A stretch of DNA of 64,000 nucleotides from contig NZ_JAIFZO010000002.1 of the NCBI RefSeq assembly GCF_026341275.1, forward strand, positions 5,176,118-5,240,117, read 5' to 3'. The notes beneath the pieces were generated by a model. That model had not been told where the DNA came from. It saw only the letters and a list, made by a program, of their open reading frames with translations, and searched no databases. The DNA comes from Streptomyces ortus. GTDB lineage: Bacteria > Actinomycetota > Actinomycetes > Streptomycetales > Streptomycetaceae. Below are positions 19,969-28,828 of this stretch, piece after piece. The position numbers and the translations under genes were made by a program. Positions within the stretch are counted from its first letter, which is position 1, and every line of letters begins with the position of its first letter.

Positions 19969-20823
19969 CTACCCCTTACCGCCGCCCCCAGTGAACTTCT
20001 CGTACTCCTTCAGTACCTCCCCCGTGGGGCCGTCCATCCGCAGCTCCCCCCGCTCCAGCCACAGCACCCGGTCGCACGTGTCCCGGATCGACTTGTTGTT
20101 GTGGCTCACCAGGAAGACCGTGCCCGCGCTCTTGCGCAGCTCCCTGATCCGGGCCTCGGAGCGCTTCTGGAAGGAGCGGTCCCCCGTCGCGAGGGCCTCG
20201 TCGATCATCAGCACGTCGTGGTCCTTGGCGGCGGCGATGGAGAAGCGCAGCCGCGCCGCCATCCCGGAGGAGTACGTCCGCATCGGCAGGGTGATGAAGT
20301 CGCCCTTCTCGTTGATCCCGGAGAAGTCGACGATCTCCTGGTACCGCTCGCGCACCTGCTCGCGGGACATGCCCATCGCGAGCCCGCCCAGGTAGACGTT
20401 GCGTTCGCCGGTGAGGTCGTTCATCAGCGCGGCGTTGACGCCCAGCAGGGAGGGCTGGCCGTCCGTGTAGATGCGGCCGTGTTCGACGGGCAGCAGTCCG
20501 GCCACGGCCTTGAGGAGGGTGGACTTGCCCGAGCCGTTCGTGCCGATCAGACCGATGGCCTCGCCCCGGTACGCGGTGAAGGAGACGGACCGCACGGCGT
20601 GCACCTTGCGCACACCCGACGCCTGCTCGGTCTTCTTGCCGCGCAGGATGCGGTTGAGCGCGGCGGTGGCGCTGCCCCGGCCCACGCCCGTGCCGTTGAC
20701 CCGGTAGACGATGTCGACGCGGTCGGCGACGACGGTGGGGATCCGCCGGTCGTCCCCGCCGGTACCCGCACCACTTGTTTCGCCTGTAAAGACTGCGCTT
20801 TGTACTGTGCTTTGTTCAGCCAC
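19969..20823 (-). CDS. ABC exporter ATPase, TagH/Wzt type (wall polysaccharide export)
   Basis: A 284-residue ATP-binding subunit. The first ~70 residues are a variable lead. The ABC domain then shows Walker A GTNGSGKST, the Q-loop region near YTDGQPSLLGVN, signature YSSGMAARLRF, Walker B VLMIDEALATGD and H-loop VSHNN. The signature and Q-loop context are those of the teichoic acid/O-antigen exporters (TagH, Wzt), which move lipid-linked polymer across the membrane. The GTG start at 20823 overlaps the permease stop by 8 nt, so the two are co-translated. There is no C-terminal polymer-binding extension. Confidence 0.9.
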   Translation of the reverse strand: MAEQSTVQSAVFTGETSGAGTGGDDRRIPTVVADRVDIVYRVNGTGVGRGSATAALNRILRGKKTEQASGVRKVHAVRSVSFTAYRGEAIGLIGTNGSGKSTLLKAVAGLLPVEHGRIYTDGQPSLLGVNAALMNDLTGERNVYLGGLAMGMSREQVRERYQEIVDFSGINEKGDFITLPMRTYSSGMAARLRFSIAAAKDHDVLMIDEALATGDRSFQKRSEARIRELRKSAGTVFLVSHNNKSIRDTCDRVLWLERGELRMDGPTGEVLKEYEKFTGGGGKG

Positions 20824-21757
20824 GGCCGTACGTCTCCTCAGCCTTCCAGAAGTAGATGAACCCGCCGACGCCGGCGAGCAGGGCCCAGCCGACCGCGAGT
20901 GCCCACACGTGTGTGGGCAGCTGGCTCGCGTGGAACGAGTCGATCAGCGCGAACCGCATCAGGTCGATGTAGACGGCGGCCGGGTTGCACTGCAGGGCGA
21001 GCAGTACGACGCGCGGCATGTCCGGGTGGCCGCTGAGCACCCGGTCGATGCTCCACATGACGCCGGAGACGTACATCCAGGTCCGCAGCAGGAACGGCAT
21101 CAGCTGGGCGATGTCCGGTGTCCGGGCGCCCAGCCGGGCCACGATCATCGCCACGCCCGCGTTGAACACGAACTGCAGTGCCAGCGTCGGCACGGCCAGC
21201 AGCCAGGACACGCCGACGGGCACCCCGAAGCAGAGCAGGATCACGACCAGCGCGGCCATCGAGAACAGCAGCTGCTGGAGCTGCTGCAGCGCGTACGACA
21301 CGGGGAGCGCCGCGCGTGGGAAGTGCAGGGCGCGGACGAGGCCGAGGCTGCCGGAGATCGCCCGGGTGCCCGCCATGATCGAGCTCTGCGTGAACGTCCA
21401 CACGAACACGCCTGTGACCAGGAACGGAACGTAGTCCGGCACGCCCCGGCTTGTGCCCATCAGGACGCCGAAGATGAAGTAGTAGACCGCCGCGTTCAGC
21501 AGGGGAGTGGCCACCTGCCAGACCTGGCCGAGCTTCGCCTGGCTGTACTGGGCGGTGAGCTTGGCCGTCGCGAACGCCGTGATGAAGTGCCGGCGCGCCC
21601 ACAACTGGCGGACGTACGCGGGCAGCGTGGGGCGCGCGCCGCTGACGGTGAGGCCGTAGCGGGCGGCGAGCGCCGCGGGGTCGTCGTCGGGCGGGTCCGA
21701 CGCCGGGAACGGGCTCGCCGAGGGCGGTGTGTCGAGTGTTTCGAGGACCTGACTCAC
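20816..21757 (-). CDS. ABC exporter permease, TagG/Wzm (ABC-2) type
   Basis: A protein of about 313 residues with six predicted membrane helices (for example AAVYYFIFGVLMG, FLVTGVFVWTFTQSSIMAG, LLFSMAALVVILLCFGVPVGV). The motif ATAKLTAQYSQAKLGQVWQ precedes the first helix, as in ABC-2 polysaccharide exporters. It forms the channel for export of the surface polymer with the overlapping ATPase. The start is uncertain: I chose GTG 21757 (VSQVLETLDT); an ATG at 21868 is in frame but would leave only 19 nt to the divergent TetR gene. Confidence 0.88.
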   Translation of the reverse strand: MSQVLETLDTPPSASPFPASDPPDDDPAALAARYGLTVSGARPTLPAYVRQLWARRHFITAFATAKLTAQYSQAKLGQVWQVATPLLNAAVYYFIFGVLMGTSRGVPDYVPFLVTGVFVWTFTQSSIMAGTRAISGSLGLVRALHFPRAALPVSYALQQLQQLLFSMAALVVILLCFGVPVGVSWLLAVPTLALQFVFNAGVAMIVARLGARTPDIAQLMPFLLRTWMYVSGVMWSIDRVLSGHPDMPRVVLLALQCNPAAVYIDLMRFALIDSFHASQLPTHVWALAVGWALLAGVGGFIYFWKAEETYGRG

Positions 21758-21810
21758 ATCCGCTGCTTTCTTCAAGTCGGTAGCGTCGCTTGCGTCGGGA
21801 CGGGACCGTA

Positions 21811-21869
21811 TCGTCGTGACGTGAGCGTAGGCCCGCCCGACGTCGGAACGCAACCGTTTCGTCGTCACG
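21811..21869. promoter_or_regulatory. Divergent control region with repeated TCGTCGT(G/C)ACG boxes
   Basis: Boxes at 21811-21821 and 21859-21869, 48 bp start to start, lie between the exporter permease start and the TetR start. They are a candidate operator for the TetR protein encoded alongside. Confidence 0.3.
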
Positions 21870-21887
21870 CTTACCTATGCTGGACCC

Positions 21888-22529
21888 ATGACGACGAACG
21901 CCGACGGAGCAGCGCAGAGCCCTCAGCCGCCGCAGCCGCGCCGCAGAGCTCCCGCCGGGGCGGCCGTGCTCCGGGAGGACGTCACGGAGGCGATCAGGGC
22001 CGCCGTCTTCGGGGAGCTCGCGGCCGTCGGATACGCGCGCATGTCCATCGAGGGGATCGCGCGCCGCGCGGGCGTCGGCAAGACCGCCGTCTACCGCCGG
22101 TGGCGCTCCAAGCTGCACGTGGTGCTCGACCTGGTCTCCGCGATCGCCGTAGAGGGGCTGCCCGCGCCCGACACGGGCACCCTGGAGGGCGATCTGCGCC
22201 TGCTGTACGAGGTCACCTCACGGGCCCTGCGTCACCCTGTGGCCTCGCAGGTCATCCCCGACCTCCAGGCGGAGGCGGCCCGCAATCCGGAGATCGCCGA
22301 GGCCCTGCAGAAGGCGCTGCGCGAGGGGCAGGCGGGCGTCGCGAACGGCATCGTCGAGGCGGCCCGGGCACGCGGTGAGATCAGGGCGGGCGTCGACGGC
22401 GAACTGGCCCTCGACCTGATGTCCGGACCGCTGTACTGGCGCGCGGTGGTGATCCGCGGCCCAAAGCCGCCGAAGGGATATCTGGAGAGCTTGACCCGGG
22501 CCACGGCGGCGGCACTCAGGGCGCTGTAG
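21888..22529 (+). CDS. TetR/AcrR family transcriptional regulator
   Basis: 213 residues. The helix-turn-helix is in the N-terminal third (SIEGIARRAGVGKTAVYRRWRSK, about residues 53-76). The C-terminal two thirds form a TetR_C ligand domain of the type with RNPEIAEALQKALREGQ and PLYWRAVVIRGP. It is divergent from the polysaccharide exporter genes, which makes them the obvious candidate targets, and it may repress itself. The first 30 residues are a Pro/Gln/Ala-rich tail before the DNA-binding domain. The ligand is unknown. Confidence 0.92.
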   Translation: MTTNADGAAQSPQPPQPRRRAPAGAAVLREDVTEAIRAAVFGELAAVGYARMSIEGIARRAGVGKTAVYRRWRSKLHVVLDLVSAIAVEGLPAPDTGTLEGDLRLLYEVTSRALRHPVASQVIPDLQAEAARNPEIAEALQKALREGQAGVANGIVEAARARGEIRAGVDGELALDLMSGPLYWRAVVIRGPKPPKGYLESLTRATAAALRAL

Positions 22530-22681
22530 AAGACCGGAGAGGGCCGCTCCACCTGCGGTTCGGCGGGCCCTGCCGCCCTGCTCCGGGCACCTCCGGAAGG
22601 GCGCCCGACCCCCGTAGCGGCCGGATCGTTGTCATCCACGCCTCACTCTCAGGCCCTCCGGGGGCGCATACTGGAAACACG

Positions 22682-22903
22682 ATGACGAAGCCATCCGCGC
22701 CCCGGCGCCACCTGTCCACCAGTCCCTTCAAAGCTCCGGTTGTCCCGGTCGCCAAGCACTTCGCCCTGGGTGACCGTGTGACGCACGACCAGTTCGGCCT
22801 GGGCAGGATTGTCGGCGTCGAGGAGGGCATCGCGATGCTCGTCGACTTCGGCTCCCGCCAGGCCCGTATCGTCAGCCCCTACACCCGTATGGACAAGCTC
22901 TGA
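22682..22903 (+). CDS. Small CarD/Tudor-like conserved protein
   Basis: A 73-residue protein whose core, FALGDRVTHDQFGLGRIVGVEEGIAMLVDFG, is the beta-barrel pattern shared by CarD N-terminal (RNAP-interacting) domains and the UvrD/PcrA C-terminal Tudor domain. Such modules bind RNA polymerase or nucleic acid-associated proteins; what this one does is unknown. It is conserved at this place in Streptomyces. It is alone on its strand, between the TetR gene and a convergent galE. Confidence 0.8.
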   Translation: MTKPSAPRRHLSTSPFKAPVVPVAKHFALGDRVTHDQFGLGRIVGVEEGIAMLVDFGSRQARIVSPYTRMDKL

Positions 22904-23058
22904 CGGATCCCTTCGGAGCACTCTCGCCGCGGCCCAGGACCACCTCCGGCCCGCGGCGAGTGCGTTTTCGGGCCGCGGAGCGGTGCGCTTTCGCCGCGGA
23001 GCGGTGCGGTTCCAGGTCTTGGGCCCCGGTCCTGGTTCCCGTTCCAGGCCTGCGGGCC

Positions 23059-24039
23059 CTAGTTCCGTCGTGCCTGCGGGTGGAGCCGCAGCCAGCCCTC
23101 CCAGGCCGACGTGATCATGTCGTCGAGGCCGTACTTCGCCTTCCAGGCGAGTTCCGAGGCGACGCGTTCGGCGGAGGCGACGACCCGTGCCGGGTCGCCC
23201 GGTCGGCGCGGGGTCACGGTGGGCGCGAGCGTGTGACCGGTGATCTCGGTGATGCGGTCGATCATCCGGCGGACCGAGACCCCCTCGCCGCGGCCGATGT
23301 CGAGGGTCAGGTCGGTGCCGGGGGCGGCGGCCAGGCGCCTGGCCGCCGCCACATGGGCCTCCGCCAGATCGACGACGTGGATGTAGTCGCGCACGCAGGT
23401 GCCGTCCGGGGTCGCGTAGTCGTCGCCGAAGATCCGCGGCGGCTCGCCCGCCGTGAGCTTCTCGAAGACCATCGGCACGATGTTGAAGACGCCCACGTCG
23501 GCCAGTTCCGGCGTCGCCGCGCCCGCCACGTTGAAGTAGCGCAGACAGGCCGTCGACAGGCCGTGCGCGCGGCCCGCGGCCCGCACCAGCCACTCCCCGG
23601 CGAGCTTGGTCTCCCCGTACGGGTTGATCGGCACGCACGGCGTCTGTTCGGTCACGAGGTCGACGTCGGGCATGCCGTACACCGCCGCCGAGGACGAGAA
23701 CACGAAGGACGGCACCGCGGCGGCCGTGACCGCCTGGAGCAGTACGCGCAGCCCCTCGACGTTCTCCCGGTAGTAGTGCAGGGGCAGCTCCACCGACTCG
23801 CCCACCTGCTTCTTCGCCGCCAGATGCACGACACCGGTGATCGCGTGGTCCCGCAGCGCCCGCGCGACCCGCTCCCCGTCCAGGGTCGAGCCGACGACGA
23901 GCGGCACCCCGTCCGGGACGCGTTCGGAGAGCCCGGTGGACAAGTCGTCGTACACCACGGTCCGTTCGTCCGCCTCGGTCATCGCGCGGACGACGTGCGC
24001 CCCGATGTAGCCGGCGCCGCCGGTGATCAGCCAGGTCAT
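23059..24039 (-). CDS. galE: UDP-glucose 4-epimerase
   Basis: A 326-residue extended short-chain dehydrogenase. The NAD-binding GGAGYIG begins at residue 7, the catalytic Ser is in FSSSAAVYG, the Y-x3-K pair is in NPYGETKLAGE, and the C-terminal substrate lobe has RPGDPARVVAS. It interconverts UDP-glucose and UDP-galactose in the cytoplasm. Here it sits within the glycopolymer region, directly downstream of a GT2 gene transcribed the same way (gap 53 nt), so it likely supplies UDP-galactose for surface polymer rather than for galactose catabolism (no galT/galK seen). Confidence 0.95.
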   Translation of the reverse strand: MTWLITGGAGYIGAHVVRAMTEADERTVVYDDLSTGLSERVPDGVPLVVGSTLDGERVARALRDHAITGVVHLAAKKQVGESVELPLHYYRENVEGLRVLLQAVTAAAVPSFVFSSSAAVYGMPDVDLVTEQTPCVPINPYGETKLAGEWLVRAAGRAHGLSTACLRYFNVAGAATPELADVGVFNIVPMVFEKLTAGEPPRIFGDDYATPDGTCVRDYIHVVDLAEAHVAAARRLAAAPGTDLTLDIGRGEGVSVRRMIDRITEITGHTLAPTVTPRRPGDPARVVASAERVASELAWKAKYGLDDMITSAWEGWLRLHPQARRN

Positions 24040-24092
24040 CTACGGCCGTCCCCTCGTGTGTCCTCGGGTGTCCCTCATGGTGCGGATACGGA

Positions 24093-25688
24093 TCAGTGAA
24101 GCAAACGCTTCAGTCTCCGGCCCAGCACGGTCGCCGTGCCCCGCAGGCCGGGCGCGATCCGCAGCGCGAGTGAGCCCGCGTGAGTCGCGTACGGCTGGAC
24201 GAGCAGCACCCCGTGCCGGGCGCTCGGTACGACCGTCCGGCGCAGCAGGCCGGGGCCGGCGCTCGCGTGCGCGGTGGTCTCGCGGGTCGTGCCGTCGTGG
24301 AAGCGCAGGCACAGCCGCAGGTCCCAGGTGCCGGAGCCGAGCGCCGCGAGGTCGGCCCGCGCCTCGGCCGTCCAGGAGTCGGCGCCGGAGGCGTAGGGGG
24401 CGGGATCGGTGTCGTCCGCGTGGAAGCGGGCGGTGAGCGTGAGGCCCGTCCTGCCATCCCGCCGGTTCACGAACTCGGCGTCCACGGTCGCCGGGGCCGC
24501 GTCCGCCATCCGCCCGTACAGCTCGTGCAGGCGGAGCCGCAGCCGGGTGCCACGCGCGCGTGGCCGCAGTTCCGCGTCGACGGCCAACGGGAGGACGCGT
24601 ACGGGCCGGTGCAGGAGGTGTTCCAGGGTGACGTGCGGCAGATCGGCGGACCAGACCGGCGTGCCGTCCTTGGCCCGGGCGTACGGGGGCCGCAGCCGGG
24701 CCGGACGCGCCGCGACCTCCTTGACGCGGGTCAGGTCGCGCGGTTTCTCGGAGGCCAGCACCACCTGGGCGATCACCCTGCCGGGCGCCGGGGCCAGCGC
24801 GAAGTCGGCGGCGTCGAACGTCGCGAGGTACGCGCGCGTGAGGGCCCACCACTCACGCCGGTACGCCGCCCCGCGCAGATCCAGCTCGCGCGCGTACATC
24901 CGCAGCGCGTGGTCGAGGAACCGCGCCCGGGACGCCCGGGCCAGCCGTTTCTCACCGGCGGCGAGGAGGATGTCGTACGCCAGGGCGTGGGCGGTGATCC
25001 TGGCCCGCCAGTTGTCGACGCCCGACCTGTCCAGCGAGATGGACAGCCGTTCGGCGCTCCGGCGCACGTGCCAGACGTAGACCGTGTCCGGGATCAGCGC
25101 GATGCGCGGACGGGCGGCCAGCACGCGCGCGGTGAAGACGAAGTCCTCGTAGGGGAAGCGCCCTTCGGGGAAGCGGATGCCGTGTTCGCGCAGGAAGCCG
25201 GTGCGGTACAGCTTGTTGACGCACAGCGTGTCGTGGACCAGGCGCACGCGCCGCCCCGGACGGGTCACCAGGGCGGCCCGCGCGTACAGCTCGGGCTGCC
25301 AGCGGACCTCGCGGCCGGAGGGCAGTTCGCGGCGCACGCACAGCCCCGCTGCGACCTCGGTGCCGCGCCCGGTGGCCGCCGCCAGCAGGGCGTCCACGGC
25401 GCCGGGCGGCAGTACGTCGTCGCTGTCGAGGAACATCACGTACGGAGCCGTGGCGGCGTCGATGCCGTCGTTGCGCGGGCTGCCGCAGCCGCCGCTGTTG
25501 ACCTCGCGGCGGACGACCCTGAGGCGCGGCTCGTCCAGCGCGAGGCGGTCGAGGAGGTTTGCGCTGCCGTCCGTCGAGCAGTCGTCCACGGCGATCACCT
25601 CACGGACCGCGGGCCCCTGCGCCAGGGCCGAGCGCACCGCGTCCCCCACATGGTCGGCGTCCTCGTACCCGATGACGACGACGCTCAC
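24093..25688 (-). CDS. GT2 family glycosyltransferase with C-terminal beta-sandwich
   Basis: A protein of about 531 residues. The GT-A domain starts VSVVVIGYEDADHVGDAV, with VDDCSTDGS and VMFLDSDDVLPPG. The middle (YEDFVFTARV, DTLCVNKLYRTGFLREHG) matches the GT2 half of the synthase at 15.8 kb closely. The C-terminal third (WTAEARADLAALGSGTWDL) resembles that protein's beta-sandwich linker, but the TagF-like domain is absent. The start is uncertain: I chose GTG 25688. TTG 25760 adds 24 residues, but a TTGACT box (25766-25771, minus) suggests transcription begins after it. Probably cotranscribed with galE. Confidence 0.85.
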   Translation of the reverse strand: MSVVVIGYEDADHVGDAVRSALAQGPAVREVIAVDDCSTDGSANLLDRLALDEPRLRVVRREVNSGGCGSPRNDGIDAATAPYVMFLDSDDVLPPGAVDALLAAATGRGTEVAAGLCVRRELPSGREVRWQPELYARAALVTRPGRRVRLVHDTLCVNKLYRTGFLREHGIRFPEGRFPYEDFVFTARVLAARPRIALIPDTVYVWHVRRSAERLSISLDRSGVDNWRARITAHALAYDILLAAGEKRLARASRARFLDHALRMYARELDLRGAAYRREWWALTRAYLATFDAADFALAPAPGRVIAQVVLASEKPRDLTRVKEVAARPARLRPPYARAKDGTPVWSADLPHVTLEHLLHRPVRVLPLAVDAELRPRARGTRLRLRLHELYGRMADAAPATVDAEFVNRRDGRTGLTLTARFHADDTDPAPYASGADSWTAEARADLAALGSGTWDLRLCLRFHDGTTRETTAHASAGPGLLRRTVVPSARHGVLLVQPYATHAGSLALRIAPGLRGTATVLGRRLKRLLH

Positions 25689-25786
25689 CTGCGCCCGGTG
25701 CGGCCGGGGGCAGTGAGACGCACTGGCTTCCTTGGCTGGTACGGCATCCACGAGACGCAATAGTAGTCAATGCGGGCAATTTCCCC

Positions 25787-27103
25787 TTATGGGGCGCTCG
25801 CCGTCTCGTGGGGGCGGTGCCGGTCGGGTGCGGGGCGCGCCCACGGAGTCCGGGGGCCGGCCGGAGGGGCCGCGGCCGTCCACAGGCGGTGGAAGGAGAG
25901 CCCGGCGGCCGTCACCAGCAGGCCGTTGCGGACGAGCATCAGCAGGGTGCCCGTCCAGGTGCAGGCCACGACGTCGTCGTACAGGACGGGATACGCGAGG
26001 GCGCTGACCGCGGCGGCTGCCGAGACCAGCATGGCGACCGGGCGCTGCGTGGTGTGCCGGGAGGTCAGGCACACGGCGGCCAGACCGATCAGCCACACCA
26101 GGTACTGGGGACTGATGACCCGGCTCGTCACCGTGAACAGGAGCACGGCGCAGAGCGCGGCGTCGTACGGGGTCGCCGGCGTCCAGTGTCGTGCGCGCAG
26201 CCGCCACAACAGCAGGGCGCCGAAGGCGGCGACGGTGAGCGCGAGCGACAGCGCGGCGATCGAGGTGACGTACGGGCCGGTGAACTCCATCGCGCCGTAC
26301 CGGTAGCCCACGTGCCCCGGCCAGCCCGCGTGGCGCGCCAGCGACAGGGCCGTGCCGCCGAGGGACTCGATCTGCACGCCCCGGCCGCTCTGCTGGTGCA
26401 GGAAGTCGAACGGGTCGCGGAAGAGCGCGGCGAGCGTCAGCAGCAGCACGCCCGCGGTGACGGCCGCCGAGGTCCACGCCTCCTTCGTCGTACGGCCCCG
26501 TGGTGTGCCGATCAGTGTCAGCGCGGGCCACACCTTCACCAGGGCGCCCAGTGCGGCGAACGCGCCGCACGCACGCGTGGAGCGCGACAACGTCAACAGG
26601 GAGATGACGGCGAAGGCGGTGACCTGCACGTCGTAACGCGCGAGGGGGACGTGCAGGAGGAGGGGCAGGGCCGCCGTCCACAGTGCCGCGCCGCGCAGGC
26701 TGCGGCCGGGACGGGTGCCCGCGCGCGTGAGGACGGCGGTGACCAGGAGGTCGGTGGCCAGCGTGAGGGCGACGAACGCCTGGAAATACGTCAGTCCAGG
26801 CAGCAGACCGGGGGAGAGCAGGACGGGGCCCGCGCCCGGTGGGTACTGCCACAGGCGGTCGCCGGAGGGGAACGTGCCGGTGGCGAGGACGCCGTACCAG
26901 CGGGCGTAGAGCTCGTGCACCTCGCGTGCGACGCCGCCGACGCCGAGGGGGGTGCGGCCGTCCTGGGAGAGCAGCCAGAGCATCAGGGCGCGGGTGACCG
27001 ACCAGGTCACGGCGAGGGTCAAGAGCTTCTCGCCGGACTCCTTGCCGGGCTTCGGGCGGAGCTTCTCACGGGGCTTGTCGCGGGGAATCATCCGGGAAAT
27101 CAT
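25787..27103 (-). CDS. GT87-like (DUF2029) polytopic mannosyltransferase family protein
   Basis: About 438 residues with a short basic N-terminus and roughly ten hydrophobic segments (FQAFVALTLATDLLVTAVL, SAAVTAGVLLLTLAALF, SIAALSLALTVAAFGALLLW, ISPQYLVWLIGLAAVCL). HELYARWYGVLATGTFPSGDRLWQYPPG follows the first helix and carries the acidic residues of the outer loop typical of GT-C enzymes that use polyprenyl-phosphate sugars. ALVKVWPALTLI is a GT87 hallmark. It would add a sugar on the outer membrane face. The start is uncertain (TTG 27124, ATG 27103 or ATG 27091). It is divergent from another GT-C gene. Confidence 0.8.
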   Translation of the reverse strand: MISRMIPRDKPREKLRPKPGKESGEKLLTLAVTWSVTRALMLWLLSQDGRTPLGVGGVAREVHELYARWYGVLATGTFPSGDRLWQYPPGAGPVLLSPGLLPGLTYFQAFVALTLATDLLVTAVLTRAGTRPGRSLRGAALWTAALPLLLHVPLARYDVQVTAFAVISLLTLSRSTRACGAFAALGALVKVWPALTLIGTPRGRTTKEAWTSAAVTAGVLLLTLAALFRDPFDFLHQQSGRGVQIESLGGTALSLARHAGWPGHVGYRYGAMEFTGPYVTSIAALSLALTVAAFGALLLWRLRARHWTPATPYDAALCAVLLFTVTSRVISPQYLVWLIGLAAVCLTSRHTTQRPVAMLVSAAAAVSALAYPVLYDDVVACTWTGTLLMLVRNGLLVTAAGLSFHRLWTAAAPPAGPRTPWARPAPDRHRPHETASAP

Positions 27104-27137
27104 CCGGGGGATCGTAAGCCGCAAGGTGGCTCATATC

Positions 27138-27178
27138 GGCTGATGACGAGTCAATCAGCCGTAAAGGTCTACTAGTAG
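27138..27178. promoter_or_regulatory. Two palindromes between divergent GT-C genes
   Basis: GGCTGAT/ATCAGCC (27138-27160, 9-nt spacer) and the perfect 10-mer CTACTAGTAG (27169-27178) lie in the 84-nt divergent gap. They are candidate operators controlling both genes. Confidence 0.35.
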
Positions 27179-27187
27179 CACAAGATC

Positions 27188-28828
27188 GTGCGCATGACCG
27201 TCAAGTGTTCGAGGGGCGTCACCGACTCCGCCGTGGTCGTGATCGTGCCCGGGGTCGTCATGCTCGCGATCGGCCTGTGGGGGATCGACCGTGGCGGGAT
27301 GTGGCGCGACGAGGCGGTCACCTTCCAGGTGGCGCGGCGCTCGCTGCCGCAGATCTGGCATCTGCTGCACTCCGTGGACGCGGTGCACGGGCTCTACTAC
27401 CTCGCGATGCACCCCGTTCTGGCCGTCCACTCCGGCGAGGTCGCGCTGCGTCTGCCCTCGCTCTGCGCGGCGGCCGTGACGGCGAGTCTCGTCGCGGCCC
27501 TGGGGGTGCGGCTCGCGCGTCCGCGGGTGGGGCTGTGGGCGGGACTGCTGTACGCGGTGACGCCGATGGTGGGCCACTTCGCCCAGGAGGGCCGGTCGTA
27601 CGCGTGGGTCGCCGCGGGGGTCGCCGCGTCCACGGTGCTGCTCGTACGGGCGGCGGGGGCCGGCCGGGCGGTGCCGCGCGCCTCCGACGGGGCCCGGTGG
27701 TGTAGCTATGGAGGCGTCACCGGGGTCACCGTGCTGCTCCACGAGTTCGCGGTACTGGTGCTGCTCGCGCACGCCCTCACGCTGGCGTCCGCGCGGATGC
27801 CCCGGCGGGTGTGGTGGGCGTGGGGGCGGGTCGCCGGGGGCGTGCTGCTCGTGCTGCTGCCGCTGGCGCTGGTCTCCAGCGGTCAGGCGGGGCAGGTGGC
27901 GTGGCTCAGGGCTCCCGGCGGCGAGGCGGTCGAAGGGCTCCTGCGGTCGTTCACGGGGTCGACGCCGCTGGTCCTGGGCCCGTATCTGCTCCTGATCGTC
28001 CTCGCCCTCGTCCCGCGCACCCGGCCAGCCCGCCGCGGCGGGCTCTCCCTCCCCGCGGTCGCCCTCCCGCTGCTGCTCGTGCCGCCCGCGACCCTCCTCG
28101 CGGTCTCACGCCACTGGCCGCTCTTCGACGACCGCTATGTGCTGTACGCGCTCGCGGGCGCGCCCCTGCTGGCGGCGGCGGGCGCGGAACGGGTCGCCGG
28201 GGCGGCGGCCCGCCTGTGCGGTCGCCGCGCGCGGTGGTCCCATCCGTACGCCGTCACGGGGCTCGGGGTGTGCGGCGTCGCGCTCGCCTTCGTCGCGCAG
28301 CTTCCCGTCCTGCGCGCGGACCGGGACCCCGCCCGCCGCCCCGACAACCTCGCCGCCGTCTCGGCCGCGGCGGCCGAGCGGACGGGCCCCGGCGACCCCG
28401 TGCTCTTCCTCCCGGCGCTCGCCAGGCGTGCGGCGGTGGCGTACCCGAAGGGCTTCCGCGCTACGGCGGACATCGCGCTGCGCGAGCCGGGGCCGGTCTC
28501 CGGAACCCTCTACGGACGCGAGAGCGGCCCCGGCGAACTGCGCCGCCGGCTCGACGGGCTCGACCGCGTGTGGGTGATCGCCGAGCCGTACGCGCTGCGG
28601 CCCGGCTGGTATCCGCCGGACCCCGCCGAACAGGTCAAAATCGCCCTGCTGCGCGCGGAGTTCGCGCCGCGGGCCGAGTCCGTGCGCAAGGGGTCGGTCA
28701 TACGGCTCTACGTGCGCAGGTCCGCGGCGGCGGGTTCGGGGGCGAGGACTGGGACTGGGACTGGGACTGGCGCGGTCACTCGCAGCCCGGGGTCTCCTGG
28801 AGTGCCGCCGCGTCCAGCGCGCCCGTGA
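27188..28828 (+). CDS. GT39/ArnT-like GT-C glycosyltransferase, membrane protein
   Basis: 546 residues with an N-terminal helix (VVVIVPGVVMLAIGLWGI) followed at once by DRGGMWRDEAVTFQ. The D/E-rich first outer loop is the catalytic signature of GT-C enzymes such as PMT/ArnT. About ten more hydrophobic segments follow, then a soluble C-terminal part with DRVWVIAEPYALRPGWYPP. It would transfer a sugar from a polyprenyl-phosphate donor at the outer face of the membrane. The last ~30 residues contain a Gly-Thr repeat (GGGACT units, 28747-28770), and the final 53 nt overlap ohrR on the other strand. GTG 27188 or ATG 27194 may start it. Confidence 0.82.
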   Translation: MRMTVKCSRGVTDSAVVVIVPGVVMLAIGLWGIDRGGMWRDEAVTFQVARRSLPQIWHLLHSVDAVHGLYYLAMHPVLAVHSGEVALRLPSLCAAAVTASLVAALGVRLARPRVGLWAGLLYAVTPMVGHFAQEGRSYAWVAAGVAASTVLLVRAAGAGRAVPRASDGARWCSYGGVTGVTVLLHEFAVLVLLAHALTLASARMPRRVWWAWGRVAGGVLLVLLPLALVSSGQAGQVAWLRAPGGEAVEGLLRSFTGSTPLVLGPYLLLIVLALVPRTRPARRGGLSLPAVALPLLLVPPATLLAVSRHWPLFDDRYVLYALAGAPLLAAAGAERVAGAAARLCGRRARWSHPYAVTGLGVCGVALAFVAQLPVLRADRDPARRPDNLAAVSAAAAERTGPGDPVLFLPALARRAAVAYPKGFRATADIALREPGPVSGTLYGRESGPGELRRRLDGLDRVWVIAEPYALRPGWYPPDPAEQVKIALLRAEFAPRAESVRKGSVIRLYVRRSAAAGSGARTGTGTGTGAVTRSPGSPGVPPRPARP

